The position numbers were made by a program, and so were the translations under genes. Source: Streptomyces sp. NBC_01288 (GTDB lineage: Bacteria; Actinomycetota; Actinomycetes; Streptomycetales; Streptomycetaceae). Taken from it: a DNA stretch of 64,000 nucleotides. Below, in pieces: positions 16,423 through 24,857 of this stretch. Under the pieces are notes generated by a model. The model was not told the origin of the DNA. It saw only the letters and a list, made by a program, of their open reading frames with translations, and made no database searches. Every line of letters starts with the position of its first letter. The first letter of the stretch is position 1. The stretch covers positions 7,067,001 to 7,131,000 of the forward strand of contig NZ_CP108427.1 in NCBI RefSeq assembly GCF_035982055.1, written 5' to 3'.

Positions 16423-17150
16423 CGCGCCAGCCGCAGCGACAGCCCATCCAGGACGACATCCAGGCCGTAGGCGAACTTGCCGTCGCGCAGGGCCACCGGA
16501 TCGGTGCTCGTGACGGTCGACTCGGCGTAGGAACCGGCGAGATGGGCATGACCGGCGGCGGCCTGCTGCGCGGCCGGCATCAGACGGGCGATGAACCCGG
16601 CCTCGCTCTCGCCGGACTGCGCGACCGTGGTCAGCCAGGCGGCCTCGGTCGTGCTCATACCGATCGTGTACGACAGCACGGCGTCGATGGCGCCGCTCGG
16701 TTCGGGGAATCCGACAGTGGTGAACAGCGCGGCGAGCCGTTCGGTGAAGGACATGAGGTTCGGGCCGAGGTAGGCGAGCCCGGCCTGACCGAGGACCGAG
16801 GACAGCCAGCGGTGCCGTAGCGCGGTCGTACGGAACGACGCGGCGGCCTCGGCGACGGCGGCGCGCCAGTCGGTGGCGTCCGCGGCCGGGACGTGGATCT
16901 CGGCGGCGACCTCGTCGACGGCCAGTTCCATCAGCTCGTCCTTGGTCGCGACATGCCGATAGAGGGAGGTCGCGCCGGCGTTGAGGCGGGCGCCGAGCTT
17001 GCGCATGCTCAGCGCCTCGATGCCGTCGGCGTCCAGCATCGCGATCGCCTCGCGGACGATCGCGTCGCGGCTGAGCGCGGGCTGGTCGGCCGGGCGCTGC
17101 TCACGGGCCCACACGGAGGGGATGGGGTTCTGCTTGGTCCTGGGGGGCAT
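16419..17150 (-). CDS. TetR-family transcriptional regulator
   Basis: 243-aa regulator. The N-terminal HTH is SRDAIVREAIAMLDADGIEA followed by LSMRKLGARLNAGATSLYRH, closest in style to the TetR proper / tetracycline repressor class with a TetR_C-like C-terminal ligand domain. ATG at 17150 follows AGGAG. It is divergent from an MFS drug-efflux gene with inverted repeats between them, the classic repressor/pump arrangement: ligand binding should release the operator and induce the pump. Confidence 0.9.
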   Translation of the reverse strand: MPPRTKQNPIPSVWAREQRPADQPALSRDAIVREAIAMLDADGIEALSMRKLGARLNAGATSLYRHVATKDELMELAVDEVAAEIHVPAADATDWRAAVAEAAASFRTTALRHRWLSSVLGQAGLAYLGPNLMSFTERLAALFTTVGFPEPSGAIDAVLSYTIGMSTTEAAWLTTVAQSGESEAGFIARLMPAAQQAAAGHAHLAGSYAESTVTSTDPVALRDGKFAYGLDVVLDGLSLRLAR

Positions 17151-17202
17151 GGGTGCTCCTTCGTGCGTACGTCGTTCGCATCCAGCGTACAGAGTTCAGG
17201 GA

Positions 17203-17261
17203 TTGCGCACGCCGTTCTGCTGTGCGTACAGTGTGCGCATCGAAGGAACGGTGTACGCACA
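17203..17261 (+). promoter_or_regulatory. Promoter and TetR operators of the MFS efflux gene
   Basis: TTGCGC (17203-17208) and TACAGT (17226-17231) form a -35/-10 pair with a 17-bp spacer, directed at the MFS gene. TGCGTACA-G-TGTGCGCA (17223-17239) is a near-palindrome covering the -10, and TGTGCGTACA (17221-17230) is repeated in inverse as TGTACGCACA (17252-17261). GTGCGTAC also occurs at 17163-17170 near tetR. These are likely binding sites of the divergent TetR protein. Confidence 0.55.
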
Positions 17262-17292
17262 AAGCCGAACGGTGTCTCTGAAGGGAAGCCCC

Positions 17293-18804
17293 ATGGAAAC
17301 CCGAAACCCCCGGCGCTGGTGGATCCTCGTTGTGCTGTGCCTCAGCTCGTTGGTGCTGGTGGTCGACAGCATGGCGCTGACCGTGGCGGTCCCGTCGATG
17401 ACCGCGAGCATCGGGGCGAGCGCCCAGGACACCCAGTGGATCCTCGACTCCTACATCCTGGTCTTCGCCGGCCTGCTGCTGACCTCCGGCAGCCTCGGCG
17501 ACCGCTTCGGCCGCCGGAAGGTGATGCTGATCGGGCTGGTGCTGTTCGGAGCGGCGTCACTGGCGGCGACGTTCTGCACGAACCCCGGTGAGGTGATCGC
17601 CGTACGGGTGGCGATGGGGGTGGGCGGCGCGCTGATCATGCCGTCGACGCTCTCGATCCTCATCACGGTCTTCGACGCGGAGGAACGCGGCAGGGCGATG
17701 GCGGCCTGGGGGTCGGTGTCGATGCTCGCGCTGGTCGGCAGCCCGGTGCTCGGCGGCGTACTGATCGACCACTTCTCGTGGCACTCCATCTTCTTCCTCA
17801 ACGTCCCGGTCGTAGCGCTCGCGTTGGTGGCCGGTGTGACGCTGATGCCCGAGTCCAAGGGCCCCTGGCAGAAGCCGGATCCGCTGGGCGCGGTGCTGTC
17901 GGCGGTCGGTATGACGGCGCTGATCTGGTGGATCATCGAGATCCCGCAGCACGGCGCGTTCACGGGCCGCGGCCTGGTCACCCTCGCGGTGGCGGTGGTG
18001 GGGCTGGCCGGATTCGTGATCTGGGAGAACGTCACACCGACCCCGATGGTCCCGCTGGTCCTCTTCAAGCACCGTGATTTCAGCGGCGGTTCGCTCTCCC
18101 TGACCCTGGTCCAGATAGGCAACGGCGGCCTGCTGCTGGTCCTCACCCAGTACCTTCAGTTCGTCCTCGGCTACTCACCGGTCAAGGCGGGCCTGGCCTT
18201 CGTCCCGCTGGCGGTCACCGCGCTGGTCGGCAACGCGGCCGGTGCCAAGTTCACGGCGAGGTACGGCCATCGGTACCTGATCCTGGCGGGCATGCTGGTG
18301 ATGGCGTCGTCCTTCGTCCTGCTGACGACGGTCACGGCGGACACCGGCTTCACTATCCCTGCGGTGGCCCTCGGCCTCCTCGGCCTGGGCGCGGGCCTCG
18401 CGATGCCGGCGGCGGTGGGCGCCCTCATGGGCACGATCCCGGAGGACAAGGCGGGCGTCGGCTCCGCCCTCAACGACACGATCCAGCAAGCCGGTACGGC
18501 CCTCGGCATCGCGATCCTCGGCTCCCTCCTGTCGAGCGGCTTCGCCGACGAGATGCCCTCCGGTACGCCCGATGAGGCCCGCCACTCGATCGGCGGGGCG
18601 CTGGCCGCGGCACACGGGGACGCGGGGCTGGTCCGGGCGGCTCGGGAGGCGTTCACGCAGGCCATGTCAACGACCTTCATGGTGAGCGCGGTCGGGGTGG
18701 TGGCGGCCGGGGTGCTGGCGGCGGTGGTGATGCGGGACGGGAAGCCGGGGGAGCCGGCGACCGAGGCTCAAGAGGGGTCGGCTGAGCGGGAGTTGGCCGC
18801 CTGA
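17293..18804 (+). CDS. MFS drug-efflux transporter (DHA2/EmrB-QacA, 14 TM)
   Basis: 503-aa inner-membrane proton-driven exporter. Motifs: LDSYILVFAGLLLTSGSLGD and RFGRRK (motif A) after TM2, and GVGGALIMPSTLSILITVF (motif C-like region) in TM4-5. The length and about 14 hydrophobic segments fit the DHA2 family. The frame is open far upstream, but ATG at 17293 follows AAGGGAAG and is downstream of the promoter. It is probably repressed by the divergent TetR regulator. The substrate is unknown. Confidence 0.9.
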   Translation: METRNPRRWWILVVLCLSSLVLVVDSMALTVAVPSMTASIGASAQDTQWILDSYILVFAGLLLTSGSLGDRFGRRKVMLIGLVLFGAASLAATFCTNPGEVIAVRVAMGVGGALIMPSTLSILITVFDAEERGRAMAAWGSVSMLALVGSPVLGGVLIDHFSWHSIFFLNVPVVALALVAGVTLMPESKGPWQKPDPLGAVLSAVGMTALIWWIIEIPQHGAFTGRGLVTLAVAVVGLAGFVIWENVTPTPMVPLVLFKHRDFSGGSLSLTLVQIGNGGLLLVLTQYLQFVLGYSPVKAGLAFVPLAVTALVGNAAGAKFTARYGHRYLILAGMLVMASSFVLLTTVTADTGFTIPAVALGLLGLGAGLAMPAAVGALMGTIPEDKAGVGSALNDTIQQAGTALGIAILGSLLSSGFADEMPSGTPDEARHSIGGALAAAHGDAGLVRAAREAFTQAMSTTFMVSAVGVVAAGVLAAVVMRDGKPGEPATEAQEGSAERELAA

Positions 18805-18838
18805 CCCGGGCAGACCTGCCTCAACTCGCCTGGCGGAA

Positions 18839-18869
18839 AAGGCCGTTGCCCACAGCGGGCGACGGCCTT
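18839..18869 (+). terminator. Hairpin after the MFS efflux gene
   Basis: AAGGCCGT-T-GCCC-ACAGC-GGGC-G-ACGGCCTT forms a long, nearly perfect stem between the convergent MFS and LysR genes. There is no U-run, as is common for Streptomyces terminators. Confidence 0.65.
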
Positions 18870-18938
18870 ACGTCCGCGACCGATGAACGTGGGGACGACC
18901 CACTGACGGTAGTCCTCGCGGCGGATCAGGAAAGCGGA

Positions 18939-19829
18939 TCAGGAAACACGTGTCGTGGCCTCCTGTTCGGGCAGCAGGGTGGTGGCCGCGTCGACGAACT
19001 CCTCGACCAGGCCGGTGGTTCGCCCGGTGGGCCAGGCGGCCGCGACATGGTTGGGGCCGAGGTCGTCGACCGGGATCGCCTCGACGCCGGGCCGGGTGTA
19101 GAAGTTCGCGGTGGACGCCGGGATCACGGCGATCCCCTGTCCGCCGGCGACGAGTTCGAGTTTCTCCTCGACGCTGTGGATCGCCGGCACCGGGCGGCGC
19201 TCACCGGTTCGCAGTTCCACCGCGATGTCGCGCCATTCGGGGACGGCGTCGGGGTCCTGGAGGAGGTGATCGGCCGCCAGGTCGGCGACCCGCACGGTCT
19301 CCTTGCCGGCGAGGGGATGGGACGAGGCCACCATGACGAGGCGCGGTTCGGTGTAGAGCGGCCTGATCTCCAGGCCCGCCGGGTCGATCGGCAGGCGGAC
19401 GATGCCGACATCCGCGCGGGCGTCGTGGAGCACGTCCACCTGGTCGTGCCAGCCGGTGCGCAACATCCGTACGTCCAGCCCGGGGTGGCGCTCGCGCAGC
19501 AGGCGAACGACGGGGGTCAACGTGATGCCCGGCATGAACCCGATCGTGAGGCGGGTGACGCTCTCGCTCGCGGCGCGTACCCGCCGCAGCAGTGCGTCCG
19601 CGCTCGCCAGCAGAGGCCCGGCGTCGCGGACGAGTTGTTCGCCTGCCGGTGTGAGCACGGTGCTGCGGCGGTCGCGCATGAACACGTCCACGCCCAGCTC
19701 GCTTTCGAGCACCCGGATCTGGCGGGAGAGCACGGGCTGGGTGATGTGCAGGCGCTCCGCGGCGCGTCCGAAGTGGAGTTCCTCGGCCACCGCGAGGAAG
19801 TAGCGAAGCTTGCGCAGGTCGACGTCCAT
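18939..19829 (-). CDS. LysR-family transcriptional regulator
   Basis: 296-aa regulator. The N-terminal winged HTH contains LRYFLAVAEELHFGRAAERL and the following HITQPVLSRQIRVLE, standard for LysR. The rest is a periplasmic-binding-protein-like effector domain. ATG at 19829 has GGAGGAA upstream. It lies 17 bp after the epimerase gene on the same strand, so the two are probably cotranscribed; together they diverge from an SDR-amidohydrolase pair across a region with a large inverted repeat, the likely target. Confidence 0.93.
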   Translation of the reverse strand: MDVDLRKLRYFLAVAEELHFGRAAERLHITQPVLSRQIRVLESELGVDVFMRDRRSTVLTPAGEQLVRDAGPLLASADALLRRVRAASESVTRLTIGFMPGITLTPVVRLLRERHPGLDVRMLRTGWHDQVDVLHDARADVGIVRLPIDPAGLEIRPLYTEPRLVMVASSHPLAGKETVRVADLAADHLLQDPDAVPEWRDIAVELRTGERRPVPAIHSVEEKLELVAGGQGIAVIPASTANFYTRPGVEAIPVDDLGPNHVAAAWPTGRTTGLVEEFVDAATTLLPEQEATTRVS

Positions 19830-19846
19830 GCGGTTCCTCCGGGTGA

Positions 19847-20704
19847 TCAGCCGCGCGCGAAGGTGGCGAGCGGGTCACCGTGCGTCGGTGCCCAGCCCAG
19901 CTCGCGGCGGGCCTTGGCCGAGGTGAGGCGCTGGTCCAGCGCGAACGCGTCCGCGACCGGGCCCATCTCGGCGCGGGCCTGCTCCAGGGTGATCGAGACC
20001 GTCCTGCCGTCGAGTCCGGCACCGCGCGAAGCCGCTTCGGCGACCTGCTTCATCGTCGGGTGGCCCTCGCCGACCCCGATGTAGACCGATCCCGCCTTCG
20101 CCGAGAGTGCGGCGGCGTAGAGCGTGGCCATGTCGTCGATGTGCACGAGACTCCACCGGTTGGCGCCGGTACCGATGTACGGGACAGCACCCCTCAATTT
20201 ACCCGGCGCGATGAAGAAATGTTCGATCAGCCGGTTGTCGCCTCCGTAGAGCAGCCCGGGCTGCACGACGACGGGGCGACCGCCTTCGGCGGCGCGTGCC
20301 GAGACCGCGTCCTCGACCGACCTGCGCCATGCCACCACGCCGGGTGGATTCCACGGTGCGCTCTCGTCCTGTACGCCGTCGGTGTCGCCGTAGACCCAGG
20401 TCCCACCGGTGTGCACGTAGGGTCCGGCCCCGACGCCGTCCTGCATGGCCGTGGCCGCGGCGAGATCCATGCCCGCGGAGCTGGCCTGCGCGAGATGGAT
20501 CACCGCCTCGGCGCGTGCGGCCGCGTGGTTGAGGACGTCCAGGTCGGCGAGTCCACCGCGCACCTCGACCGCCCCGGCGGCTGTCACGGTCCGTGCCGAC
20601 TGCTCGCTGCGCGCCAGCGCCTCCACGGAGTGGCCTCGTCGTACCAGTTCGGCGATCGTGGCCCGGCCGATGTAGCCGGATCCGCCCGTCAGGAAGATCT
20701 TCAC
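19847..20704 (-). CDS. NAD(P)-dependent epimerase/dehydratase-like (atypical SDR)
   Basis: 285-aa extended or atypical SDR. The N-terminal Rossmann motif is FLTGGSGYIGRATI (GxxGxxG). The usual YxxxK is not clearly present; instead there is HTGGTWVYGDTDG near residues 97-109 and a PGLLYGGDNR motif, as in SDR_a-type proteins that act on small aldehydes or ketones. GTG at 20704 follows GAGGGATGGC. It probably belongs with the divergent SDR and amidohydrolase in a catabolic or detoxification locus. Confidence 0.85.
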   Translation of the reverse strand: MKIFLTGGSGYIGRATIAELVRRGHSVEALARSEQSARTVTAAGAVEVRGGLADLDVLNHAAARAEAVIHLAQASSAGMDLAAATAMQDGVGAGPYVHTGGTWVYGDTDGVQDESAPWNPPGVVAWRRSVEDAVSARAAEGGRPVVVQPGLLYGGDNRLIEHFFIAPGKLRGAVPYIGTGANRWSLVHIDDMATLYAAALSAKAGSVYIGVGEGHPTMKQVAEAASRGAGLDGRTVSITLEQARAEMGPVADAFALDQRLTSAKARRELGWAPTHGDPLATFARG

Positions 20705-20765
20705 GCCATCCCTCGCTGTTCATCGTTCATCAGGTGTGACTCCACGGTGCGGCCTGGTCGCCGGT

Positions 20766-20851
20766 CCCGTCCAAGACCTGTTTCGCGCTCTGTGATGCCC
20801 GCGGGGCATGACGCGCGGGCATCACAGGCGACGCAAAGGGTCTTGGACAGG
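20766..20851. repeat. Large inverted repeat in LysR-controlled divergent region
   Basis: Outer arms GTCCAAGACC (20769-20778) and GGTCTTGGAC (20839-20848), extended by CCC/GGG with one indel. Inner arms CTGTGATGCCCGC (20790-20802) and GCGGGCATCACAG (20815-20827) are a perfect 13-bp match. Between outer and inner arms the match is imperfect. The whole can fold into a hairpin of about 80 nt. It may be a regulator target, an attenuator-like RNA structure or the remains of a small element. Confidence 0.6.
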
Positions 20852-20879
20852 GCGCCCCCGGCAGATCGACAGTGGACAA

Positions 20880-20897
20880 CCCGAGACACATCTCGGG
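20880..20897 (+). promoter_or_regulatory. Hairpin just before the SDR Shine-Dalgarno site
   Basis: CCCGAGA-CACA-TCTCGGG is a perfect 7-bp stem that ends 8 bases before the AGGAGG site (20906-20911) of the SDR gene. In the mRNA it may stabilise the 5' end or influence ribosome access. Confidence 0.45.
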
Positions 20898-20918
20898 CAC
20901 CCTCAAGGAGGTGCGACG

Positions 20919-21698
20919 ATGGCTCACGTCCTGATCACCGGATCCGCCGACGGCCTGGGCCTGATGGCCGCTCGCCTGCTGATCGGCCAAGGCCACACGG
21001 TGACGCCGCACGCTCGCGACACCGCGCGAGCCGCGCATGCGCGTGCGGTCCTGCCCGCTGCCGAGAAGGTGCTGGTGGGTGATCTGGGGTCCCTCGACGG
21101 GATCCGTTCGGTTGCCGCCCAGGCCGACGCGGCGGGCCGGTTCGACGCCGTCATCCACAACGCGGGCATCGGCTACCGCGAGCCGCGCCGTGTCGAGACG
21201 GTCGACGGCCTGTCCCAGCTGTTCACGGTCAATGTGCTCGCGCCCTACCTGCTGACCGCGTTGATGACGCGGCCCGACCGGCTGGTCTACCTCAGTTCGG
21301 GCATGGCCCGCGGCGGGGAAGCGGACCTGTCCGATCCGCAGTGGACCGACCGGCGCTGGAGCGGGGCGCAGGCGTACAGCGACAGCAAGCTGTTCGACGT
21401 CCTGCTCGCGCTCGGTGTCGCGCGGCGTTGGCCCGACGTGCTGTCGAACTCCGTGGAACCCGGCTGGGTCGCGACCAAAATGGGCGGCCCCGGCGCACCC
21501 GACGACCTGGACCTGGCCCCGGTGACCCAGGCATGGCTCGCCGTCAGCGACGACGAGGCCGCGCACGTCACCGGCCGGCACTTCTACCACCAGGAGCAGC
21601 GCTCCGTGCCCGCCAAGGCGTACGACGCGACGGTTCAGGACGCCCTGCTCGACTACTGCGCCCAGCTCACGGGCGCCTCGATCCGCACGTCGCGATGA
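20919..21698 (+). CDS. Short-chain dehydrogenase/reductase
   Basis: 259-aa classical-type SDR. The cofactor motif is LITGSADGLGLMAA (TGxxxGxG-like) at the N-terminus, with NAG in VIHNAGIGYRE near residue 77, Ser in YLSSGMA and catalytic YSDSK (Tyr153, Lys157). ATG at 20919 is preceded by a strong AGGAGG; the upstream open frame is part of the regulatory region. It is followed 68 bp later by an amidohydrolase and is probably under the divergent LysR regulator. Confidence 0.92.
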   Translation: MAHVLITGSADGLGLMAARLLIGQGHTVTPHARDTARAAHARAVLPAAEKVLVGDLGSLDGIRSVAAQADAAGRFDAVIHNAGIGYREPRRVETVDGLSQLFTVNVLAPYLLTALMTRPDRLVYLSSGMARGGEADLSDPQWTDRRWSGAQAYSDSKLFDVLLALGVARRWPDVLSNSVEPGWVATKMGGPGAPDDLDLAPVTQAWLAVSDDEAAHVTGRHFYHQEQRSVPAKAYDATVQDALLDYCAQLTGASIRTSR

Positions 21699-21766
21699 CC
21701 CGGCCAGGTTCCGAGACGGCCGGCCCGGCCACCCCCAAGTCGCGTCAACCGAAACGGAGTTCGACG

Positions 21767-23116
21767 ATGTCCGAAGAAATCCTGATCACCGGTGGCCACG
21801 TCGTGACGCTCGACGACGCGCTCGGCGACGTACCCGGCGGTGACGTGCGGGTGCGGGACGGTGTCATCACGCAGATCGGTGTCGGCCTGCGCCCGGGACC
21901 GGACACCGAGGTCGTCGACGCGCGCGGCCGACTGGTGATCCCGGGCCTGATCGACACGCACCGACACGTCTGGCAGGGCGCGATCGCCGGTTTCACCCCG
22001 CAGATGACCGGATACGGCTACGGACCGGCCGTACTGACCGGGATCTCCCTCCGGCACACTCCGACCGACATCTACGCCGGCACGCTGTGGGGAGCGCTAC
22101 AGGCGCTGGACGCGGGAATCACCACGATCGGCGACTGGGCCCACGCACTCCAGTCGGCCGACCACGCCGATGCCAACCTGCGCGGCCTGCGTGAATCCGG
22201 AATCCGCGGCCTGTTCTTCTACGGCGGCCCCGGCCCGGCCGACGACGACCCGAACCCGCCGCACCCGCTGGACGCCCGGCGCATGCGCGACGAGCATTTC
22301 CCCGGCAACGGCGGCAACGGCGGCGCCGGCGACAACGGGCGGCTGCGGATGGGCATGGCGCTGCGCGGGCCGTGCTTCACCTCCCCGGAGCGCAACCGCC
22401 AGGACTTCGCCTTCGCCCGCGAACTCGGCCTGCCGATCTCCGTCCACGTCGGGATGGCCGGCACCGCGGACGCGGTCACCGCGCTCCGCCGGGACGGGCT
22501 GCTCGGCCCGGACGTCAACTACATCCACGCCAACCAACTGACCGACGAGGAGATGGACTTGATCGCCGCCTCGGGCGGGACCGTGACCATCACCCCGAGC
22601 ACGGACATGCTGATGCAGTTCGGCACCTACCCGGCCACCGGGCGAGCTCTGGAACGTGACATCGTCTCCGGATTCGGGGTCGACACCGTGTGCAGCGCCG
22701 GGACCGACCTGTTCTCCGAGATGCGCCTCGCGCTGGCCGCGGAACGCTCGCGCGCCAACGCCGGGTCCCTCGCCCGCAACGAGCTCGTGCACGAAGTCGC
22801 CCTGCACCAGCGGGACATGCTGCGGCTGGCCACGCTCGGCGGCGCCCAGGTACTCGGCCTCGCCGACCGGACCGGCTCGCTCACCCCCGGCAAGCAGGCC
22901 GACATCACCGTCGTCGACCTGCGTTCGCCCCACCTGGACGGCTTCGGCGACCCGGTAGCGATGCTCGTGCTGGGCGCCGGCCCGGCCGACGTCGAGACAG
23001 TCCTGGTCGGCGGGGAGTTCGCCAAGCGGGACGGCACGCTGGGCGGAGCCTGTGCGGCCACGGCACGGGACCTGATGCACGAGACACAGGACCGGCTCCG
23101 CGCCACGATCCGCTGA
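21767..23116 (+). CDS. Amidohydrolase (cytosine deaminase / TRZ-ATZ-like)
   Basis: 449-aa metal-dependent hydrolase. An N-terminal small beta domain is followed by the TIM barrel with LIDTHRHVWQG (metal His65 and His67), SVHVGMAG and YIHANQL (further metal His residues), CSAGTDLF (metal Asp) and the C-terminal LTPGKQADITVVDL segment of the composite beta domain. Enzymes of this class deaminate or dechlorinate heterocycles such as cytosine, guanine and triazines. ATG at 21767 follows CGGAG. It is probably cotranscribed with the SDR. Confidence 0.9.
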   Translation: MSEEILITGGHVVTLDDALGDVPGGDVRVRDGVITQIGVGLRPGPDTEVVDARGRLVIPGLIDTHRHVWQGAIAGFTPQMTGYGYGPAVLTGISLRHTPTDIYAGTLWGALQALDAGITTIGDWAHALQSADHADANLRGLRESGIRGLFFYGGPGPADDDPNPPHPLDARRMRDEHFPGNGGNGGAGDNGRLRMGMALRGPCFTSPERNRQDFAFARELGLPISVHVGMAGTADAVTALRRDGLLGPDVNYIHANQLTDEEMDLIAASGGTVTITPSTDMLMQFGTYPATGRALERDIVSGFGVDTVCSAGTDLFSEMRLALAAERSRANAGSLARNELVHEVALHQRDMLRLATLGGAQVLGLADRTGSLTPGKQADITVVDLRSPHLDGFGDPVAMLVLGAGPADVETVLVGGEFAKRDGTLGGACAATARDLMHETQDRLRATIR

Positions 23117-23124
23117 AGAGAAGC

Positions 23125-23316
23125 TCAGTGGGGCGCGGAGGTTGGGGGGAGGGAGGCTTGGAACGCGGTCCAGGTGGCGGGGTTGAGTTGGAGGGAGGGG
23201 CCGTTGGGGTTCTTGGAGTCGCGTACGGCGATGGTGGTGGGGATGTTGGTGGCTATCTCGACGCACTCGGCAGCCTGATCGCTGTAGCTGGACTTCCGGT
23301 ACTCGAATGCGCGCAC
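23125..23316 (-). CDS. DUF397 domain protein
   Basis: 63-aa small protein with the DUF397 signature (FEYRKSSYSDQAAECVEIA at the start, then IAVRDSKNPNGPSL). In Streptomyces these are encoded right after XRE/DUF5753 regulators and are thought to work with them in development-linked control (WhiJ-like loci). The GTG start lies 3 bp after the XRE stop, consistent with coupled expression. Confidence 0.9.
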   Translation of the reverse strand: MRAFEYRKSSYSDQAAECVEIATNIPTTIAVRDSKNPNGPSLQLNPATWTAFQASLPPTSAPH

Positions 23317-23319
23317 GAC

Positions 23320-24201
23320 TCACAGTTCCTTGCGTAGCTTGTGGAGAAACGACACCGACTCCCGCTCACCGAGAGAGCGTTCGGCGATCATCCCGAACAA
23401 CTCATCGTATGCGGATGCGGATTCACCGCCCTCCACCCAGCGCTGAGCAAACGGAGCCTCCACGTAGACGACGTCCATGGCTCCGGAAGCGGCGAACGAG
23501 AGGACGTTGAACGAGCCGTTCAGGCCTGGGTGTGTACCGGCGCCGAAGGGGAAGATCTGGAGGGTGACACTGGGGAGTTCGGCCATTTTCGCAAGGCTGT
23601 CGAGCTGACCGCTCGCCGTTGCCGCGCCGCTGGGGAAGTTGCGCAGCGCCGCTTCGTAGATCACCGCGTGAACGGAGAGGGGCGGAGTGTCGGACAGACG
23701 CCTTTGGCGGGCGAGTCGCGCAGCGATGAAGTCCTCGTCCGACTCGGGGCCCTTGACCACCTCTGCCTCGGGGCTCCCCCTCAACGCCCGGACGTAGTCC
23801 GGGGTTTGGAGGAGTCCGGGGATGAAAGCCGGTTGCCATGCCTTGATGGCCGTCGCGGCGCTCTCCAGTGCGACGTACTCCTGCATGACGCCTGGGATGA
23901 CGAAGTCGTCCCACCAGCCTTTGGCCTTCCGGCGCTCCCGGTCGATCCTGGCCAGTTCGAGGAGCCCGCCGACAATGCTGGGATCGCGAACGCCGTACAA
24001 CTCACACAGCGCCCGAAGGTCGGGGTCGCGCATCGGAACCCAACCGCCCTCCATCTTCGCGACCTTGGTCGTGGATGCGGTGAGCGCCTTGCCCGCCTGG
24101 GTCTGGTTGAGGCCGGCCGCTGTGCGCAACTTGGTGAGTTCACCGCCGAGTCGGCGTCCCAGGACGGTTGATGTGCTGTGGCCCTGCGTCGGCGATGTCA
24201 C
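23320..24201 (-). CDS. XRE-family regulator with DUF5753 (WhiJ-like)
   Basis: 293-aa protein. The N-terminal HTH is LGGELTKLRTAAGLNQTQAG followed by KALTASTTKVAKMEGG; the C-terminal about 180 residues form the DUF5753 region (FIPGLLQTPDYVRAL, VTLQIFPFGAGTHPGLNGSF). This is the usual partner of DUF397 and RsbW-like ATPase genes. It starts with GTG at 24201. It is divergent from the ATPase gene, and the 197-bp intergenic region probably contains its own target. Confidence 0.92.
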   Translation of the reverse strand: MTSPTQGHSTSTVLGRRLGGELTKLRTAAGLNQTQAGKALTASTTKVAKMEGGWVPMRDPDLRALCELYGVRDPSIVGGLLELARIDRERRKAKGWWDDFVIPGVMQEYVALESAATAIKAWQPAFIPGLLQTPDYVRALRGSPEAEVVKGPESDEDFIAARLARQRRLSDTPPLSVHAVIYEAALRNFPSGAATASGQLDSLAKMAELPSVTLQIFPFGAGTHPGLNGSFNVLSFAASGAMDVVYVEAPFAQRWVEGGESASAYDELFGMIAERSLGERESVSFLHKLRKEL

Positions 24202-24295
24202 GTAGGTACCCCTTCAGACGTGTGCGTGTGATCAGTCTGGCGCGGTGCCACGAGGCATCGCAAACACCCTTCGGGGGAATTCCTCCGAGAGTTAC

Positions 24296-24325
24296 TTGCG
24301 CCGCGCGCCGAACCACCTCTACCGT
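24296..24325 (+). promoter_or_regulatory. Candidate promoter of the RsbW-like ATPase gene
   Basis: TTGCGC (24296-24301) and TACCGT (24320-24325) with an 18-bp spacer match the housekeeping sigma consensus of Streptomyces moderately well. The start codon is 74 bp downstream. Confidence 0.4.
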
Positions 24326-24398
24326 CGGTCACGAACCGATCGCAGAGCGGCGCCAGTTGATTCGCGGCGCGGCTCGCCCCTGCCCGGAGGTGAGCGAC

Positions 24399-24857
24399 AT
24401 GGTCGCCCCCGAAGTCCCCCTCCATCACGACCGCCTCGACTACACCCCGCTCCCCAAGAGCGTCACCCTCGCCCGCCGTCGAGCGCACCGGCTCCTCACC
24501 GAGTGGGGTCACCCTGAACTCGCCTCGGACACCGCCCTGTTGGTCTCCGAGCTGGGCGGAAACGCCGTACTGCACGGGTGTCTGCGCGACCGGCTCTTCC
24601 GGGTCGAACTCACCTTCACCGAACGTGCCGTACGCATCGCGGTGTCCGACCCGAAGGGTGAGTTACGGCCTAACCTCCGTGAGGCCACCGAGGACGACAT
24701 GTTCGGGCGTGGCCTGCTGATCGTCGGTCAGATCGCGGACCGTTGGGGCGTGCGCGAGCTCACCGTGGGCAAGGCGGTGTGGTGCGAGGTGGACGTCGTA
24801 CGACAGCAGTCACAAGGCCCGCTCCATGCAGACCAGTTGATCCCGCTCGTCCCATGA
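24399..24857 (+). CDS. RsbW/AbaA-like ATP-binding protein with TTA codon
   Basis: 152-aa GHKL (HATPase_c) protein like the anti-sigma kinases RsbW/SpoIIAB. N-box VSELGGNAVLHG near residue 50 and G-box FGRGLLIVGQIADRWGV near 103 are visible; there is no HisKA domain. Such proteins accompany XRE/DUF397 pairs in abaA/whiJ-type loci affecting antibiotic production and sporulation. ATG at 24399 follows CCGGAGG. Codon 89 is TTA (24663-24665), so translation should depend on the bldA tRNA. It overlaps the convergent GNAT gene by 48 bp. Confidence 0.88.
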   Translation: MVAPEVPLHHDRLDYTPLPKSVTLARRRAHRLLTEWGHPELASDTALLVSELGGNAVLHGCLRDRLFRVELTFTERAVRIAVSDPKGELRPNLREATEDDMFGRGLLIVGQIADRWGVRELTVGKAVWCEVDVVRQQSQGPLHADQLIPLVP

